A stretch of 57,726 bases of DNA, from contig JAFDYC010000081.1 of NCBI GenBank assembly GCA_018267625.1, positions 1 through 57,726 on the forward strand. The letters are read 5' to 3'. Below the pieces are notes generated by a model, which was not told the origin of the DNA, ran no database searches, and was given only the letters and a program-made list of their open reading frames with translations. The stretch's first letter is position 1, and each line of letters opens with the position of its first letter. Positions 35,416 to 44,853 of this stretch are shown piece by piece. The translations under genes and the position numbers were made by a program. The DNA is from Bacteroidota bacterium (GTDB lineage: Bacteria; Bacteroidota; Bacteroidia; Chitinophagales; Chitinophagaceae).

Positions 35416-37449
35416 ATGCATTTCGACATTCAACGCCCGTTCCTCCCTTCCGGCGACCAGCCTGGCGCCATCGCTGAATTAGTGAAGGGCACTCGTGAGG
35501 GAGAGCCTTTCCAAACCTTACTGGGCGTTACCGGGTCGGGTAAAACCTTCACCATTGCCAACATGGTGCAGGAACTGCAAAGGCCCACGCTTGTGCTTAC
35601 GCACAACAAGACACTAGTTGCCCAGCTCTATGGCGAATTCAGGCAGTTCTTCCCCAACAATTCTGTTGAATATTTCGTCAGTTACTACGACTATTACCAG
35701 CCCGAGGCTTACATCCCCACTTCCGACACCTACATCGAGAAAGACCTTTCCATCAATGAGGAGCTGGAAAAACTTCGGCTACGCACCACTTCATCCCTGC
35801 TTTCTGGTCGCCGCGACATCATCGTGGTGGCCAGTGTGAGTTGTATTTATGGCATGGGCAATCCGGTGGAATATGCCAATGGAATAATCCGCCTGCAAAA
35901 GGGGCAAAGCATAGGCAGGAATGCCTTTCTGCATGCGCTGGTCAATGCGCTCTATATCCGATCTCAGGGCGAGTTTGGGCGGGGCAGCTTTCGGGTAAAA
36001 GGCGATACCGTGGACATCAACCTTCCTTATGTGGACTATGGCTACCGCATCACGTTTTTCGGGGATGAAATTGATGAAATTGAAAGCCTCGAAACGGATA
36101 CCGGAAAACGCATCGGCATCATGGAAAATGCGGCCATCTTCCCGGCCAACTTGTATATGGCACCTAAAGACCAGATGGGCCAGATTATCCATGAGATCCA
36201 AGATGAGTTGCAGGGGCAGATAGATTATTTCAAGAGCCTGGGTAAACATCTGGAAGCCCAGCGCATCAAAGAGCGTGTGAACTACGACCTGGAAATGATC
36301 CAGGAACTCGGCTTTTGCTCCGGCATCGAAAACTATTCCCGCTTTTTAGACCGCCGCTCCCCGGGAACCCGGCCTTTCTGTTTACTCGATTATTTCCCGG
36401 ATGATTTCCTGCTGGTGGTGGACGAAAGCCATGTGACGATTCCTCAAATCAGCGGTATGTATGGCGGCGACCGCTCCCGCAAACTCAACCTGGTAGAGTT
36501 CGGCTTCCGTTTGCCTTCGGCTTTAGATAATCGCCCACTCAACTTCCATGAGTTTGAAAGCCTCCTGAATCAAGTCGTGTTCGTGAGTGCCACACCGGCA
36601 GATTATGAATTGAAACAAAGTGGCGGTGTCGTAGTGGAGCAGGTCGTAAGGCCCACTGGCCTGCTGGACCCGCCTATTGAAGTCAGGCCTTCCATCAATC
36701 AGATTGACGACTTGCTGGACGAGATAGACAAGCGGGTGAAAAAAGGAGACCGGGTATTGTGCACCACGCTCACCAAACGCATGGCGGAAGAGTTAGACAA
36801 ATACCTGCACCGCATCAACATCCGCAGCCGGTACATCCACTCTGAAGTGGACACCCTCGAACGGGTGGAAATCCTGCGCGAACTAAGGCTGGGTACTATT
36901 GATGTGCTGGTCGGGGTGAACCTGTTGCGGGAAGGCCTTGACCTGCCCGAAGTCTCCCTCATGGCCATCCTGGATGCAGACAAAGAAGGCTTTCTGCGTA
37001 ATGAGCGTTCGCTGACTCAGATGGCGGGGCGGGCCGCGCGGAATGCAGATGGCTTAGTCATCTTTTACGCAGACCGCATCACCGCTTCTATGCAACGAAC
37101 GATAGACGAATGCAACCGCCGGCGCGATAAACAAATCCACTACAATCAGGAGCACGGCATCATCCCTCAGACAGTGCGCAAGGACGTAGCGCAGATTATG
37201 GGACAGACTTCCGTACTCGACATCAAAGGCTATGACGCTACAGGGAAATATGCTTTGCAGGATGAAGACTTTGGCTCAATAGCTGCTGAAGAACGGGTGG
37301 AATACAAAAGCATCGCACAATTAGACAAGTTCATCGCAGCCACAAAAAAGGCAATGGAAAAAGCCGCGAAGGATTTAGACTTTATGGAAGCCGCCCGCCT
37401 TCGGGATAAGATGCTGGGTTTGCAAAAAGAAAAGGAGGGGATGAAATGA
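35416..37449 (+). CDS. uvrB: Excinuclease ABC subunit B
   Basis: This 677-residue protein is full-length UvrB, the damage-verifying helicase of nucleotide excision repair. It shows Walker A GVTGSGKT (37-44), the beta-hairpin region YYDYYQPEAYIPTSDTYIEK (93-112), DESHVTIPQISGMY, the helicase motif VFVSATPADYEL, and LVGVNLLREGLDLPEV. It ends in a C-terminal UVR motif for UvrC contact (AMEKAAKDLDFMEAARLRD). An in-frame ATG at 35350 would read through palindrome copy 3; the canonical start MHFDIQRPFLPSGDQPGAI is at 35416. uvrA and uvrC are not in the window. Confidence 0.98.
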   Translation: MHFDIQRPFLPSGDQPGAIAELVKGTREGEPFQTLLGVTGSGKTFTIANMVQELQRPTLVLTHNKTLVAQLYGEFRQFFPNNSVEYFVSYYDYYQPEAYIPTSDTYIEKDLSINEELEKLRLRTTSSLLSGRRDIIVVASVSCIYGMGNPVEYANGIIRLQKGQSIGRNAFLHALVNALYIRSQGEFGRGSFRVKGDTVDINLPYVDYGYRITFFGDEIDEIESLETDTGKRIGIMENAAIFPANLYMAPKDQMGQIIHEIQDELQGQIDYFKSLGKHLEAQRIKERVNYDLEMIQELGFCSGIENYSRFLDRRSPGTRPFCLLDYFPDDFLLVVDESHVTIPQISGMYGGDRSRKLNLVEFGFRLPSALDNRPLNFHEFESLLNQVVFVSATPADYELKQSGGVVVEQVVRPTGLLDPPIEVRPSINQIDDLLDEIDKRVKKGDRVLCTTLTKRMAEELDKYLHRINIRSRYIHSEVDTLERVEILRELRLGTIDVLVGVNLLREGLDLPEVSLMAILDADKEGFLRNERSLTQMAGRAARNADGLVIFYADRITASMQRTIDECNRRRDKQIHYNQEHGIIPQTVRKDVAQIMGQTSVLDIKGYDATGKYALQDEDFGSIAAEERVEYKSIAQLDKFIAATKKAMEKAAKDLDFMEAARLRDKMLGLQKEKEGMK

Positions 37450-37529
37450 GCTTCCGGAGTTGAGGCAGCAATCAATCTTCTGGTAACCGCTTTCGTCAGG
37501 CATCGGTTCATATGGGAAGGCCTGTACCC

Positions 37530-37907
37530 TCAGCCACGGTCCACCACCCGCTTCCCAAAGGGCATCAGCGAAATTTCAATCAGCTTGAAGTGCATTCTCC
37601 CGAAGGGAATGCCGATGATGGTGAGGCAAAGCAATATGCCAAATAAGAGGTGGTTCAATGCGGTCCAAATGCCACCGCAAAGGAGCCAGATAATATTGCA
37701 CAGCAAGCTGAGGCAACCTACATTGGAGGAACTGCTCACTATTTCTTTCCCAAAGGGCCAAAGCACAACACCGGCCAGCTTGAAACATTGCAGGCCAAAA
37801 GGAATACCGACTATGGTGAGGCAAAGAACGATTCCCCCGAAGAAATAACCCAAGGCACTCCAAAGCCCACCAAAGATGAACCAGATGATATTCGCCAGAA
37901 AATTCAT
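37530..37907 (-). CDS. YccF domain membrane protein
   Basis: This 125-residue membrane protein has two internal copies of the YccF unit. The first runs NIIWFIFGGLWSALGYF through CLTIVGIPFG to LWPFGK (about 6-54). The second runs NIIWLLCGGIWTAL through CLTIIGIPFG to LMPFGK (about 71-119). Four hydrophobic segments of about 20 residues result. The function of the family is unknown. The similarity between the two halves is also visible in the DNA. It is convergent with uvrB, with 80 nt between. Confidence 0.9.
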   Translation of the reverse strand: MNFLANIIWFIFGGLWSALGYFFGGIVLCLTIVGIPFGLQCFKLAGVVLWPFGKEIVSSSSNVGCLSLLCNIIWLLCGGIWTALNHLLFGILLCLTIIGIPFGRMHFKLIEISLMPFGKRVVDRG

Positions 37908-38097
37908 AAGGGCTTGAAAGTAGGAAAGGGGAGTTACTCGCTGGCACGAAGAAAGTCCAGACAGTTACTCAAAAAACTACAAGCATTTCCCGGCATCAAT
38001 CCCTTACCTATGGCCTCTAACTATATCCCTGATAGCACCCAACCTATTTTCATTTCCCGCTGTCTTAGCTGTTTTCTTTTGCGCACCACCTTCATTT

Positions 38098-39375
38098 ATG
38101 AAACGATTTTTCAGCATTCTGTTGCCCCTATTCCTGATGGTAGCTTCTGCCTCGGCCGCCGATACCCTGCGCGTACTTTTCGTAGGCAATAGCTATGTAC
38201 AGGTCAATAACTTGCCCGGCATCATCTCCCAGTTAGCCGCCAACAGTGGCGATGTACTCTTAGCCACGGATGTCTCCATGGGTGGCTACACGCTCCAAAA
38301 CCATGCTTCAAACTCGAATACGCTGAGCCAAATCGCACGCAAAGGCTGGGATTTCGTCATCCTGCAAGAGCAAAGCCAGCTCCCTGCTTTCCCCGATGCG
38401 CAAGTAGCCAGCTCCTGCTATCCTTATGCCCGTGCTTTAGATAGCCTCGTGCACCTCGCCAATCCCTGCGCCAAGACGGTCTTTTATATGACATGGGGCC
38501 GCGAGAATGGCGATGCGGGCAATTGCCCTTCCTTTCCCCTCATCTGCACCTACAACGGCATGGACAGCCTCCTGCGCAGCCGCTACACCATCATGGCTCA
38601 ATCCAACAAGGCGGTACTCGCACCTGTGGGAGTTGCCTGGCATAAGATGCGGGACTTATACCCGGGCACCGGCCTGTATCAGACCGATGAATCCCACCCC
38701 TCCCCTGCCGGCTCCTACCTGGCCGCCTGCACCTTTTATTCTGTCTTGTTTAAGAAAAACCCAGCCTCCATCACTTACGATTTTAATCTCACCACCACAG
38801 ATGCGGCCAACATCCGGCAAGTAGTGAAGAATCAGGTTTGGGATAGCCTGGCAAAATGGTATCAGTACCAAACTGCAGCCACGGCACCACATGCCGCTTT
38901 TACCGATAGCCTCAATGGTCGCACGGCTCAATTCAGCAACACCTCGCAACAGGCAGTTCGCTATCGCTGGCTCTTTGGCGATAGCAACTTCGATACCGCC
39001 TCAGCTCCTGTTCATACCTACGCCGCAAATGGCAGCTACACCGTTCGGCTCATCGCCTACAATTGTGATGGCCTGAGCGATACCGCAACCAGGCAAATAA
39101 TCATTAGCGCCGCAAGCATCCTACAGGCCGGACAGGAAACAATCTTAAACCTCTTCCCTAACCCGGCAAAGGGCATACTGAATATCCGTTGTGCAGACAT
39201 ACCAATTCAACTTGCCCTTATTGATGCCCAGGGAAGAAGATGTTTGCAACTGACCAATCTCACTTCTAAAGAAATCAGTCTGAATGTTCAGGCCTTGCCG
39301 GCCGGGCATTATTTCCTGTTAGTCTTGTCGAAAGATGGCAACACAGAAACCCGACTCATCCAACTGATGCCCTAA
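38098..39375 (+). CDS. T9SS-secreted SGNH/GDSL-like hydrolase (DUF4886-like) with PKD domain
   Basis: This 425-residue protein starts with a signal peptide (MKRFFSILLPLFLMVASASA). An SGNH-type hydrolase domain covers about 24-225: block I VLFVGNSYV with nucleophile candidate S32, and block V DESHPSPAGSYLA with D197 and H200. That arrangement resembles DUF4886. A PKD-like domain (about 262-335, RYRWLFGDSNF, HTYAANGSYTVRLIAY) follows, and a T9SS type A sorting domain ends it (NLFPNPAKGILNI, then PAGHYFLLVL). It probably acts on an ester bond at the cell surface; the substrate is unknown. Confidence 0.88.
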   Translation: MKRFFSILLPLFLMVASASAADTLRVLFVGNSYVQVNNLPGIISQLAANSGDVLLATDVSMGGYTLQNHASNSNTLSQIARKGWDFVILQEQSQLPAFPDAQVASSCYPYARALDSLVHLANPCAKTVFYMTWGRENGDAGNCPSFPLICTYNGMDSLLRSRYTIMAQSNKAVLAPVGVAWHKMRDLYPGTGLYQTDESHPSPAGSYLAACTFYSVLFKKNPASITYDFNLTTTDAANIRQVVKNQVWDSLAKWYQYQTAATAPHAAFTDSLNGRTAQFSNTSQQAVRYRWLFGDSNFDTASAPVHTYAANGSYTVRLIAYNCDGLSDTATRQIIISAASILQAGQETILNLFPNPAKGILNIRCADIPIQLALIDAQGRRCLQLTNLTSKEISLNVQALPAGHYFLLVLSKDGNTETRLIQLMP

Positions 39376-39465
39376 TAGCGATTGAATTTTTCAGGTAAAA
39401 GCAGATTCGTTTTGATTGTTTGAAAGCTGGGCTTTCTTCATGCAGGGTTCGCCTATTTTAGTTTC

Positions 39466-40032
39466 ATGATTAGGTTGGCAAGCACCTCAGATGCAGCAGC
39501 AATACTGGCTATTTACGCACCCTACATCACCAACACCTCGCTCACTTTCGAAACAGAACTGCCCGAAACTGCTGCTTTTGCGGAAAGGATAGGCCACTAC
39601 CTGCAACACTGGCCCTGGCTGGTTTGGGAAACGGAAGGCCACATTGCCGGTTATGCTTATGCTTCGCGCTATCGCGAGCGGGCAGGGTATCAATGGTGCG
39701 TAGAATGCAGCGTCTATATCCACGAAGAATTTCAGGGAAAAGGAATTGCGAAAGCCTTGTATGCTGCTTTATTCAGGTTGTTGAAACTACAGGGGTATTT
39801 CAATGTGTATGCGGTCATCAACCTGCCTAATGAGCCAAGCGTGCACCTGCATGAAGCCTGTGGTTTCCGATGGTTTGCCAACTATGAGCAGGTGGGCTAT
39901 AAGTTGGGGAAATGGAAGACCGTAGGTTGGTGGAAACTTCAACTCCGGGAATATTCCGATCATCCTACTGCCCCTGTTCCATTCCACAACCTGACAGCCG
40001 AAGCCTTGCTGCAAGCGCTAAAATCTGAATAA
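39466..40032 (+). CDS. GNAT acetyltransferase, phosphinothricin acetyltransferase-like
   Basis: This 188-residue protein matches the Pat/Bar-type GNAT acetyltransferases. It has IRLASTSDAAAILAIYAPYI near the start, TSLTFETELP (24-33), an AGYAYASRYRERAGYQWCVE core, and the acetyl-CoA loop EFQGKGIAKALYAALF (88-103). NEPSVHLHEACGFRWFANYEQVGYK closes the domain (split: 121-130 and 131-145). The natural substrate in bacteria is usually a small amine such as methionine sulfoximine/sulfone or phosphinothricin; which applies here is not visible. A -7-like box (TATTTTAG, 39454-39461) ends four bases before the ATG. Confidence 0.9.
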   Translation: MIRLASTSDAAAILAIYAPYITNTSLTFETELPETAAFAERIGHYLQHWPWLVWETEGHIAGYAYASRYRERAGYQWCVECSVYIHEEFQGKGIAKALYAALFRLLKLQGYFNVYAVINLPNEPSVHLHEACGFRWFANYEQVGYKLGKWKTVGWWKLQLREYSDHPTAPVPFHNLTAEALLQALKSE

Positions 40033-40056
40033 GGAATAGGTCGCTGCTGCACAGCT

Positions 40057-40064
40057 TAGATTTG
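40057..40064 (+). promoter_or_regulatory. -7 box (TAGATTTG) four bases before the MarC start
   Basis: This is an exact TAnnTTTG match ending 4 nt before the ATG at 40069, inside the 36-nt gap after the GNAT gene. It could drive a leaderless marC transcript, but read-through from GNAT is also possible. Confidence 0.35.
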
Positions 40065-40068
40065 TTGG

Positions 40069-40656
40069 ATGCCATTTGCCGGCCTTGCCCATTTTTCATT
40101 CCGCGAAACGCTTTCGGTCACACTGACCCTGTTTGCGGTCATTGACATCCTCGGCTCCATCCCGGTGTTGCTCTCCCTGAAAAGCAAGATGGGGAAGATT
40201 CATGCAGGCTTGGCCACGGGGGTTTCCGGCTTTCTCATTCTGTTGTTCTTTTTTGCCGGAGCACCGCTCTTAGATGTGCTGGGCCTCGATGTAGGCTCCT
40301 TTGCCATTGCGGGAGCTATCGTCATCTTCATCATCGGCCTCGAGATGGTGCTAGGACATGAGATATTCCGCAGCGAAAACAGCGGCAGCAGCGGCAATAT
40401 CGTGCCCATCGCTTTCCCACTCATTGCCGGTTCGGGCACGCTCACAACCGTGATGTCGTTGAAAGCAGCCTTTCATGCCGGCAACATCCTGCTGGGTATT
40501 CTCATCAACCTGATTATCGTCTTCGTCTGCCTGCGCTCTATCAATTTTATTGAGCGGTTGTTGGGCGACAGCGGCATTGCAGTGGTGCGCAAGTTTTTCG
40601 GCGTCATCCTGCTGGCCATCGCCATCAAGATTTTCAGAAATAATGTCGGGTTCTAA
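40069..40656 (+). CDS. MarC family integral membrane protein
   Basis: This 195-residue protein matches the MarC/YchE family: a first hydrophobic segment with TLTLFAVIDILGSIPVLLSL (17-36), then GFLILLFFFAGAPLLDVLGL, IAGAIVIFIIGLEMVLG, the conserved VPIAFPLIAGSGTLTTVMSL in the middle, and two final segments ending FGVILLAIAIKIF. Six membrane segments are expected. It is annotated as a NAAT-type transporter, but substrates of the family are not settled. It is 36 nt downstream of the GNAT gene. Confidence 0.92.
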   Translation: MPFAGLAHFSFRETLSVTLTLFAVIDILGSIPVLLSLKSKMGKIHAGLATGVSGFLILLFFFAGAPLLDVLGLDVGSFAIAGAIVIFIIGLEMVLGHEIFRSENSGSSGNIVPIAFPLIAGSGTLTTVMSLKAAFHAGNILLGILINLIIVFVCLRSINFIERLLGDSGIAVVRKFFGVILLAIAIKIFRNNVGF

Positions 40657-40676
40657 GTCCGACTAAAGCTTTTCAT

Positions 40677-42500
40677 TTAGGGCTTATGTGCCTGCATCTG
40701 CCGCGACATGTCATTTGCTACGGAGAGGAAATAAGCCGCCGTCTGGTCCTCCGGTGTCAGCAATAATACTTGTTGCAAAGGGGCGCGTGCCGAGTCGGGC
40801 AGGCCCATCCTCAGGTAGCAGGCGCCCAGGTTCAGGTAGGCCCGTGCATATTCCGGAAACTGCTCCACATTGATGCGGCATTGTTCTGCCGACTCCCGGT
40901 AGCGCCCCATCTGGAAGTAAGCGCCTGCCAGGTTGTTTCGCACGAAGCTGTCGCGGGGATGCAACATCAGTGCCCGTTGTGAGTAGTAAGCAGAGGAATC
41001 AAAACGATGCAGGTTCAGGAAGGCTGCGCCTGCCTGTGCCAGGCTGAGGCTATACTGCGGATTGATGGCGATGGAGCGAAGTGCATAGCCGCTGGCTTCG
41101 CGCCACAATGCGGCTTGCAATGCCGTGTCCCCTTGTGCTTCATGCGCCCTGTTGAGCGTGGCTGAGGTCAGATAATACGCCAGCCGAAAGCTTTGCGGAG
41201 TTCGGGCAAGATCTGCCTTTGCCAGGGTGTAGTTGTCTTTCCATTCCGCATTTCGGTAGATGCTAATTCCGGCAAAAAGCAAGGCGATAGGCCCCAGAAT
41301 AAACCAGAGCCTTTTTTGGGTCAGTACAGCATCCTGTTGTTTTATCATCCGGACGAGCAGCAGAGCGATGGCCAGGCAAAAGCCTACCGAGGGGAAGAAC
41401 AAAAACCGCTCAGCCATCGTGGCACCAACCAGAAAGAAGAGGTTCGAGACCAGCACCAGCGGCCCCAGAAAAAAGAGGATGCTTAGGGCAAAAACGTCCT
41501 TGCGTTTCTGGCGGAGCTGCCACAGAAAATAGCCCATGAAAAACAGGTATGCCGCAGCAGCCAGCAACACACGCCCATCCGAAAAGCTGCTGAGCGGAAT
41601 GGTGTTGAATGAATAGTCGGCTCGCAAGGGCCAGGGTATGACCAGGAGCTTCAGATACCAGCCCAGAATGAGGATGGCCGTGGCAATGCGCACACCGGCA
41701 TTTGGTGCCGCAGCCAGGCTGTTTTCTGAAAAGCTGATGTAGAAGGGGTGGTTGGCTTGATTGGCATTCAGCACGGCAAAACGCAAGGCCAGCGCCAGGC
41801 CGGCAAGCACCAGCACACTGACCGTAATCGCCGTGAGCCGGCTGCGGGCCGGCTTCTCCCAATAAAAAAACAAGAGCGGCACTAAGGCTACGAAACAGTA
41901 TGCGCTCTCCTTGGAAAGCAGGGAAAACAGGAACAGCAAGGAAGCAGCAACCAGCAGGCTGAGCTTCCCATTTCGCGCGTAGCGCAACCAACACCACAAG
42001 GCTGCAAAGCCAAACAGGAAACAGAGTAATTCGTCTGCGCTCTTGATGTTCGCCACCACTTCTGTGTGGATGGGATGCAGGGTAAAGAGCAGGCTGGCAA
42101 TAAAGGCCAGGCTACTCCGCCCCGGGAGTAAAACCATCAGGAAAAAAAACAGTAAGAGGCTGCAGCCTGCGAAGAGCAAGACATTGACCGCATGGAAGCC
42201 TGCCGGATGTTCACCGAAGACAGAATGTTCTGCTGCAAAAAGTGCGAGGGGCATTGGCCGGTAGAGGTCGTTGCTGTCGCGCATGGAGCCATACAGGAAG
42301 GGGCGTTGAAAAATTTCGGGGATGCTGTGCAAGCCATCCGTCACGAGTGAATTGCCGGTGATGACGGCATCATCATCGAGCGTAAAATCATTACGCAGTG
42401 TATTAGCAAAACTGAGTACACAGGCCAGCAACAACCACAACGCCAGCTTGCCGGGATGATCAAATAATACGCGCAAGCCTTTGGCCGGAATGTCTGTCAT
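40677..42500 (-). CDS. TMTC-like multi-pass membrane protein with C-terminal TPRs
   Basis: This 607-residue protein has an N-terminal membrane part with about ten hydrophobic segments and a C-terminal soluble part with four to five tetratricopeptide repeats (ALRSIAINPQYSLSLAQAGAAF, SYYSQRALMLHPRDSFVRNNLA, and similar units). The early loop NDFTLDDDAVITGN, followed by RPMPLALFAAEH, resembles the first luminal loop of GT-C / TMTC-type O-mannosyltransferases, where acidic residues are catalytic; that assignment is by pattern. The ATG at 42500 follows GGAGGAAT and a TATTTTTG -7 box. An alternative ATG at 42581 overlaps the EF-G-like stop (ATGA) and adds 27 residues. Confidence 0.75.
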   Translation of the reverse strand: MTDIPAKGLRVLFDHPGKLALWLLLACVLSFANTLRNDFTLDDDAVITGNSLVTDGLHSIPEIFQRPFLYGSMRDSNDLYRPMPLALFAAEHSVFGEHPAGFHAVNVLLFAGCSLLLFFFLMVLLPGRSSLAFIASLLFTLHPIHTEVVANIKSADELLCFLFGFAALWCWLRYARNGKLSLLVAASLLFLFSLLSKESAYCFVALVPLLFFYWEKPARSRLTAITVSVLVLAGLALALRFAVLNANQANHPFYISFSENSLAAAPNAGVRIATAILILGWYLKLLVIPWPLRADYSFNTIPLSSFSDGRVLLAAAAYLFFMGYFLWQLRQKRKDVFALSILFFLGPLVLVSNLFFLVGATMAERFLFFPSVGFCLAIALLLVRMIKQQDAVLTQKRLWFILGPIALLFAGISIYRNAEWKDNYTLAKADLARTPQSFRLAYYLTSATLNRAHEAQGDTALQAALWREASGYALRSIAINPQYSLSLAQAGAAFLNLHRFDSSAYYSQRALMLHPRDSFVRNNLAGAYFQMGRYRESAEQCRINVEQFPEYARAYLNLGACYLRMGLPDSARAPLQQVLLLTPEDQTAAYFLSVANDMSRQMQAHKP

Positions 42501-42515
42501 GTAGTGGGATTCCTC

Positions 42516-42523
42516 CAAAAATA
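42516..42523 (-). promoter_or_regulatory. -7 box (TATTTTTG) of the TMTC-like gene
   Basis: This is an exact TAnnTTTG match on the minus strand, 15 nt before the ATG at 42500 and directly followed by GGAGGAAT, a Shine-Dalgarno-like sequence. It supports 42500 over 42581 as the start. Confidence 0.5.
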
Positions 42524-42577
42524 AGGGCGGGGCATTGCTGCCTCGCCCGGGAGTGAATTTGCTGGAAGCAAGTTGCT

Positions 42578-44710
42578 TCATTCCGCCTCCGCAGTTTCTT
42601 TATGATAGCTTTCTGAGAGCTTCTTTTGAATGTCTGCCTGAACGGGAGCGTAATGGTCAAACTTCATTCGGAACCGTGCCCGCCCCTGACTGAGGCTGCG
42701 TAGCACAGAGGCATAGCCAAACATTTCGGCATGAGGCACCTGGGCTTTGATGACGGTGAAATGTCCTTCCGCGTCAAAACCTTCCACGATGGCCCGCCGG
42801 CCCTGAAGGTCGCCCATGATATTACCGGTCAGCTCGTCAGGAGCTAATACTTCGAGTTGGAAAATAGGTTCCAGCAACTGCGGGTCTGCTTGTTGAAAAG
42901 CCTCCCGGAATGCCATCATCCCGGCAGTCTTGAACGCCATGTCATTGCTATCTACGGGGTGCATCTTTCCATCGTAAACACTCACCCGCACATCGCGCAC
43001 GAATGAGCCAGTAAGCGGGCCTCGTTGCATCTTTTCCATCACGCCTTTCATGATAGAAGGAAGGAAGCGCTGGTCAATCACGCCGCCCACGATGCAATTG
43101 TAATAGACGAGTTTGCCGCCCCAGGGTAAGGGGTATTCATCACGGCCACGGACGTTTAGGCCCTGCGGGTCGGGCATACCTTCAAACCAGGGCTCAATGC
43201 GAAGGGACACTTCTCCAAACTGTCCGGCACCGCCACTCTGCTTTTTGTGCCGGTAGGTTGCATCGGCCTTTTTTCGGATGGTTTCGCGGTAGGCGATGCG
43301 TGGCTTGCCATATTCTACATCGAGGTGATAGAGATGTTCAAGTTTCCATTTTACTACTGCCAGATGCATATCGCCCATGCAATGCAGTAAGGTCTGTCCC
43401 AGTTCCTGCGATACTTCGAGGCGGATGGTAGGGTCTTCTTCGTGTAGGTGGTGCAGCGCTGATGCCAGCTTTTCTTCCTCGCCTTTTTTCTTGTTGGAAA
43501 TGGACACATTCATCAGCGGCTCCGGGAAGACGATAGGCTTCAGTTCAAGAGGCCTTCCTTTCTCATGCAGAGTGTTGTTGGCGTGTGTGTTTTTGAGTTT
43601 TATCGTAGCACCGATGTCGCCGGCGACGAGTTCTTCCACGGGTGTGCGCTTGTTTCCTTCCACTGCGAAAAGCTGGGTCAGTTTTTCAGACACACCCGTG
43701 TTTTCATTGACTAATTCCACCCCCGGCTTCAGGCTGCCACTATACACTTTAAAAAAGCTCAGCTCACCCACGTGCGGTTCGCTCACCGTCTTGTACACAA
43801 AGACACAGGTTGGGCCGGATGCTGCACAGGCAAGGGTTTCGCATTCCACCGTCTGCTGCGGAGGCATCTCAGTAGCCGCGGGGCACACATTGTCTATGTA
43901 GCTCATAATCCGGGCTACACCGCGGAGCTGCAGGGCAGAGGCACAGAAAATCGGGAATAACTCATGGCGAATCATTGACAGGCGCAGGCCTTCGCGCATA
44001 TCATCTTCGCTGAGTGAGCCTTGCTCAAAATATTTCTCCATGAGCCCTTCATCGTTGCCGGCAATGGCTTCAATGAGCTCTTTATGCAGGGCTTCTGCAC
44101 GCTCACGTTCCGAGTCGGGTATCGGTTTCTTGTCCGGCTTAGCCTGGCCTTCGTGATATTCATACATCACCAGGTTCAGCACGTCTATGATAGCGCTGAA
44201 GCCCGGCCCAGGATTGATGGGGTATTGCACCAGAACAAGGTGGCTGCCAAAGTTTGCTTTTGCATCGGCCAGGGTCTTTTCAAAATCTGCTTTGGGATGG
44301 TCCAGCTTGTTGACCACAAAAAGGCTTGGTGTCTTAAACTGCTCCGTGTATTCCCAGATGACCTCCGTACCTACTTCCACGCCCATGCTGGCATTGAGCA
44401 GGATGATGCCTGTGTCTGCAACCCGCAGCGCACTGATGACTTCACCCACAAAATCATCATAACCCGGCGTGTCCAGGATATTGATTTTGTAGCCGCGCCA
44501 GGGGGCATGAAGCAGCTTTGAGAAAATCGAATTACCTCGTTCCTGTTCCAATTCGGTATAGTCCGCTACGGTGTTTTTTTCTTCTACACTACCGCGCCGG
44601 TGCGTGATGCCTGCATCAAAGAGCATCGCCTCAGCCATTGTTGTTTTTCCGCTGCCGGAGTGGCCCAGCAGCACAATGTTTTTGACGTGATCACTGGTGT
44701 ATTCAGCCAT
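42578..44710 (-). CDS. Elongation factor G paralogue (EF-G-2 type) with Tyr in place of the switch-II histidine
   Basis: This 710-residue translational GTPase has all EF-G domains. The P-loop is GHSGSGKT (16-23), G2 region QERGNSIFS, G3 DTPGYDDF (80-87) and G4 NKLD (134-137). Domains II-V follow, including a domain IV segment QSGGAGQFGEV and a closing domain V LSQGRARF. In canonical EF-G, G3 reads DTPGHVDF and its histidine activates GTP hydrolysis; here the position is Y84, a feature of the EF-G-2 paralogue group. Slow hydrolysis or a special role (ribosome rescue or recycling) is possible. Its stop overlaps an alternative start of the TMTC-like gene. Confidence 0.92.
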   Translation of the reverse strand: MAEYTSDHVKNIVLLGHSGSGKTTMAEAMLFDAGITHRRGSVEEKNTVADYTELEQERGNSIFSKLLHAPWRGYKINILDTPGYDDFVGEVISALRVADTGIILLNASMGVEVGTEVIWEYTEQFKTPSLFVVNKLDHPKADFEKTLADAKANFGSHLVLVQYPINPGPGFSAIIDVLNLVMYEYHEGQAKPDKKPIPDSERERAEALHKELIEAIAGNDEGLMEKYFEQGSLSEDDMREGLRLSMIRHELFPIFCASALQLRGVARIMSYIDNVCPAATEMPPQQTVECETLACAASGPTCVFVYKTVSEPHVGELSFFKVYSGSLKPGVELVNENTGVSEKLTQLFAVEGNKRTPVEELVAGDIGATIKLKNTHANNTLHEKGRPLELKPIVFPEPLMNVSISNKKKGEEEKLASALHHLHEEDPTIRLEVSQELGQTLLHCMGDMHLAVVKWKLEHLYHLDVEYGKPRIAYRETIRKKADATYRHKKQSGGAGQFGEVSLRIEPWFEGMPDPQGLNVRGRDEYPLPWGGKLVYYNCIVGGVIDQRFLPSIMKGVMEKMQRGPLTGSFVRDVRVSVYDGKMHPVDSNDMAFKTAGMMAFREAFQQADPQLLEPIFQLEVLAPDELTGNIMGDLQGRRAIVEGFDAEGHFTVIKAQVPHAEMFGYASVLRSLSQGRARFRMKFDHYAPVQADIQKKLSESYHKETAEAE

Positions 44711-44853
44711 AGTATTTGGTTTTTGGAAGTATTAAGATAAAAAATGCGCAATAGCCGGGTAGCCTCCTTGGACGGGCACACCCTACCGGGAATCTTTCCG
44801 GCAATCAATATCGCGCCAGCAGCCCTGGAATTCTGTAACACACAAGCATTCTA

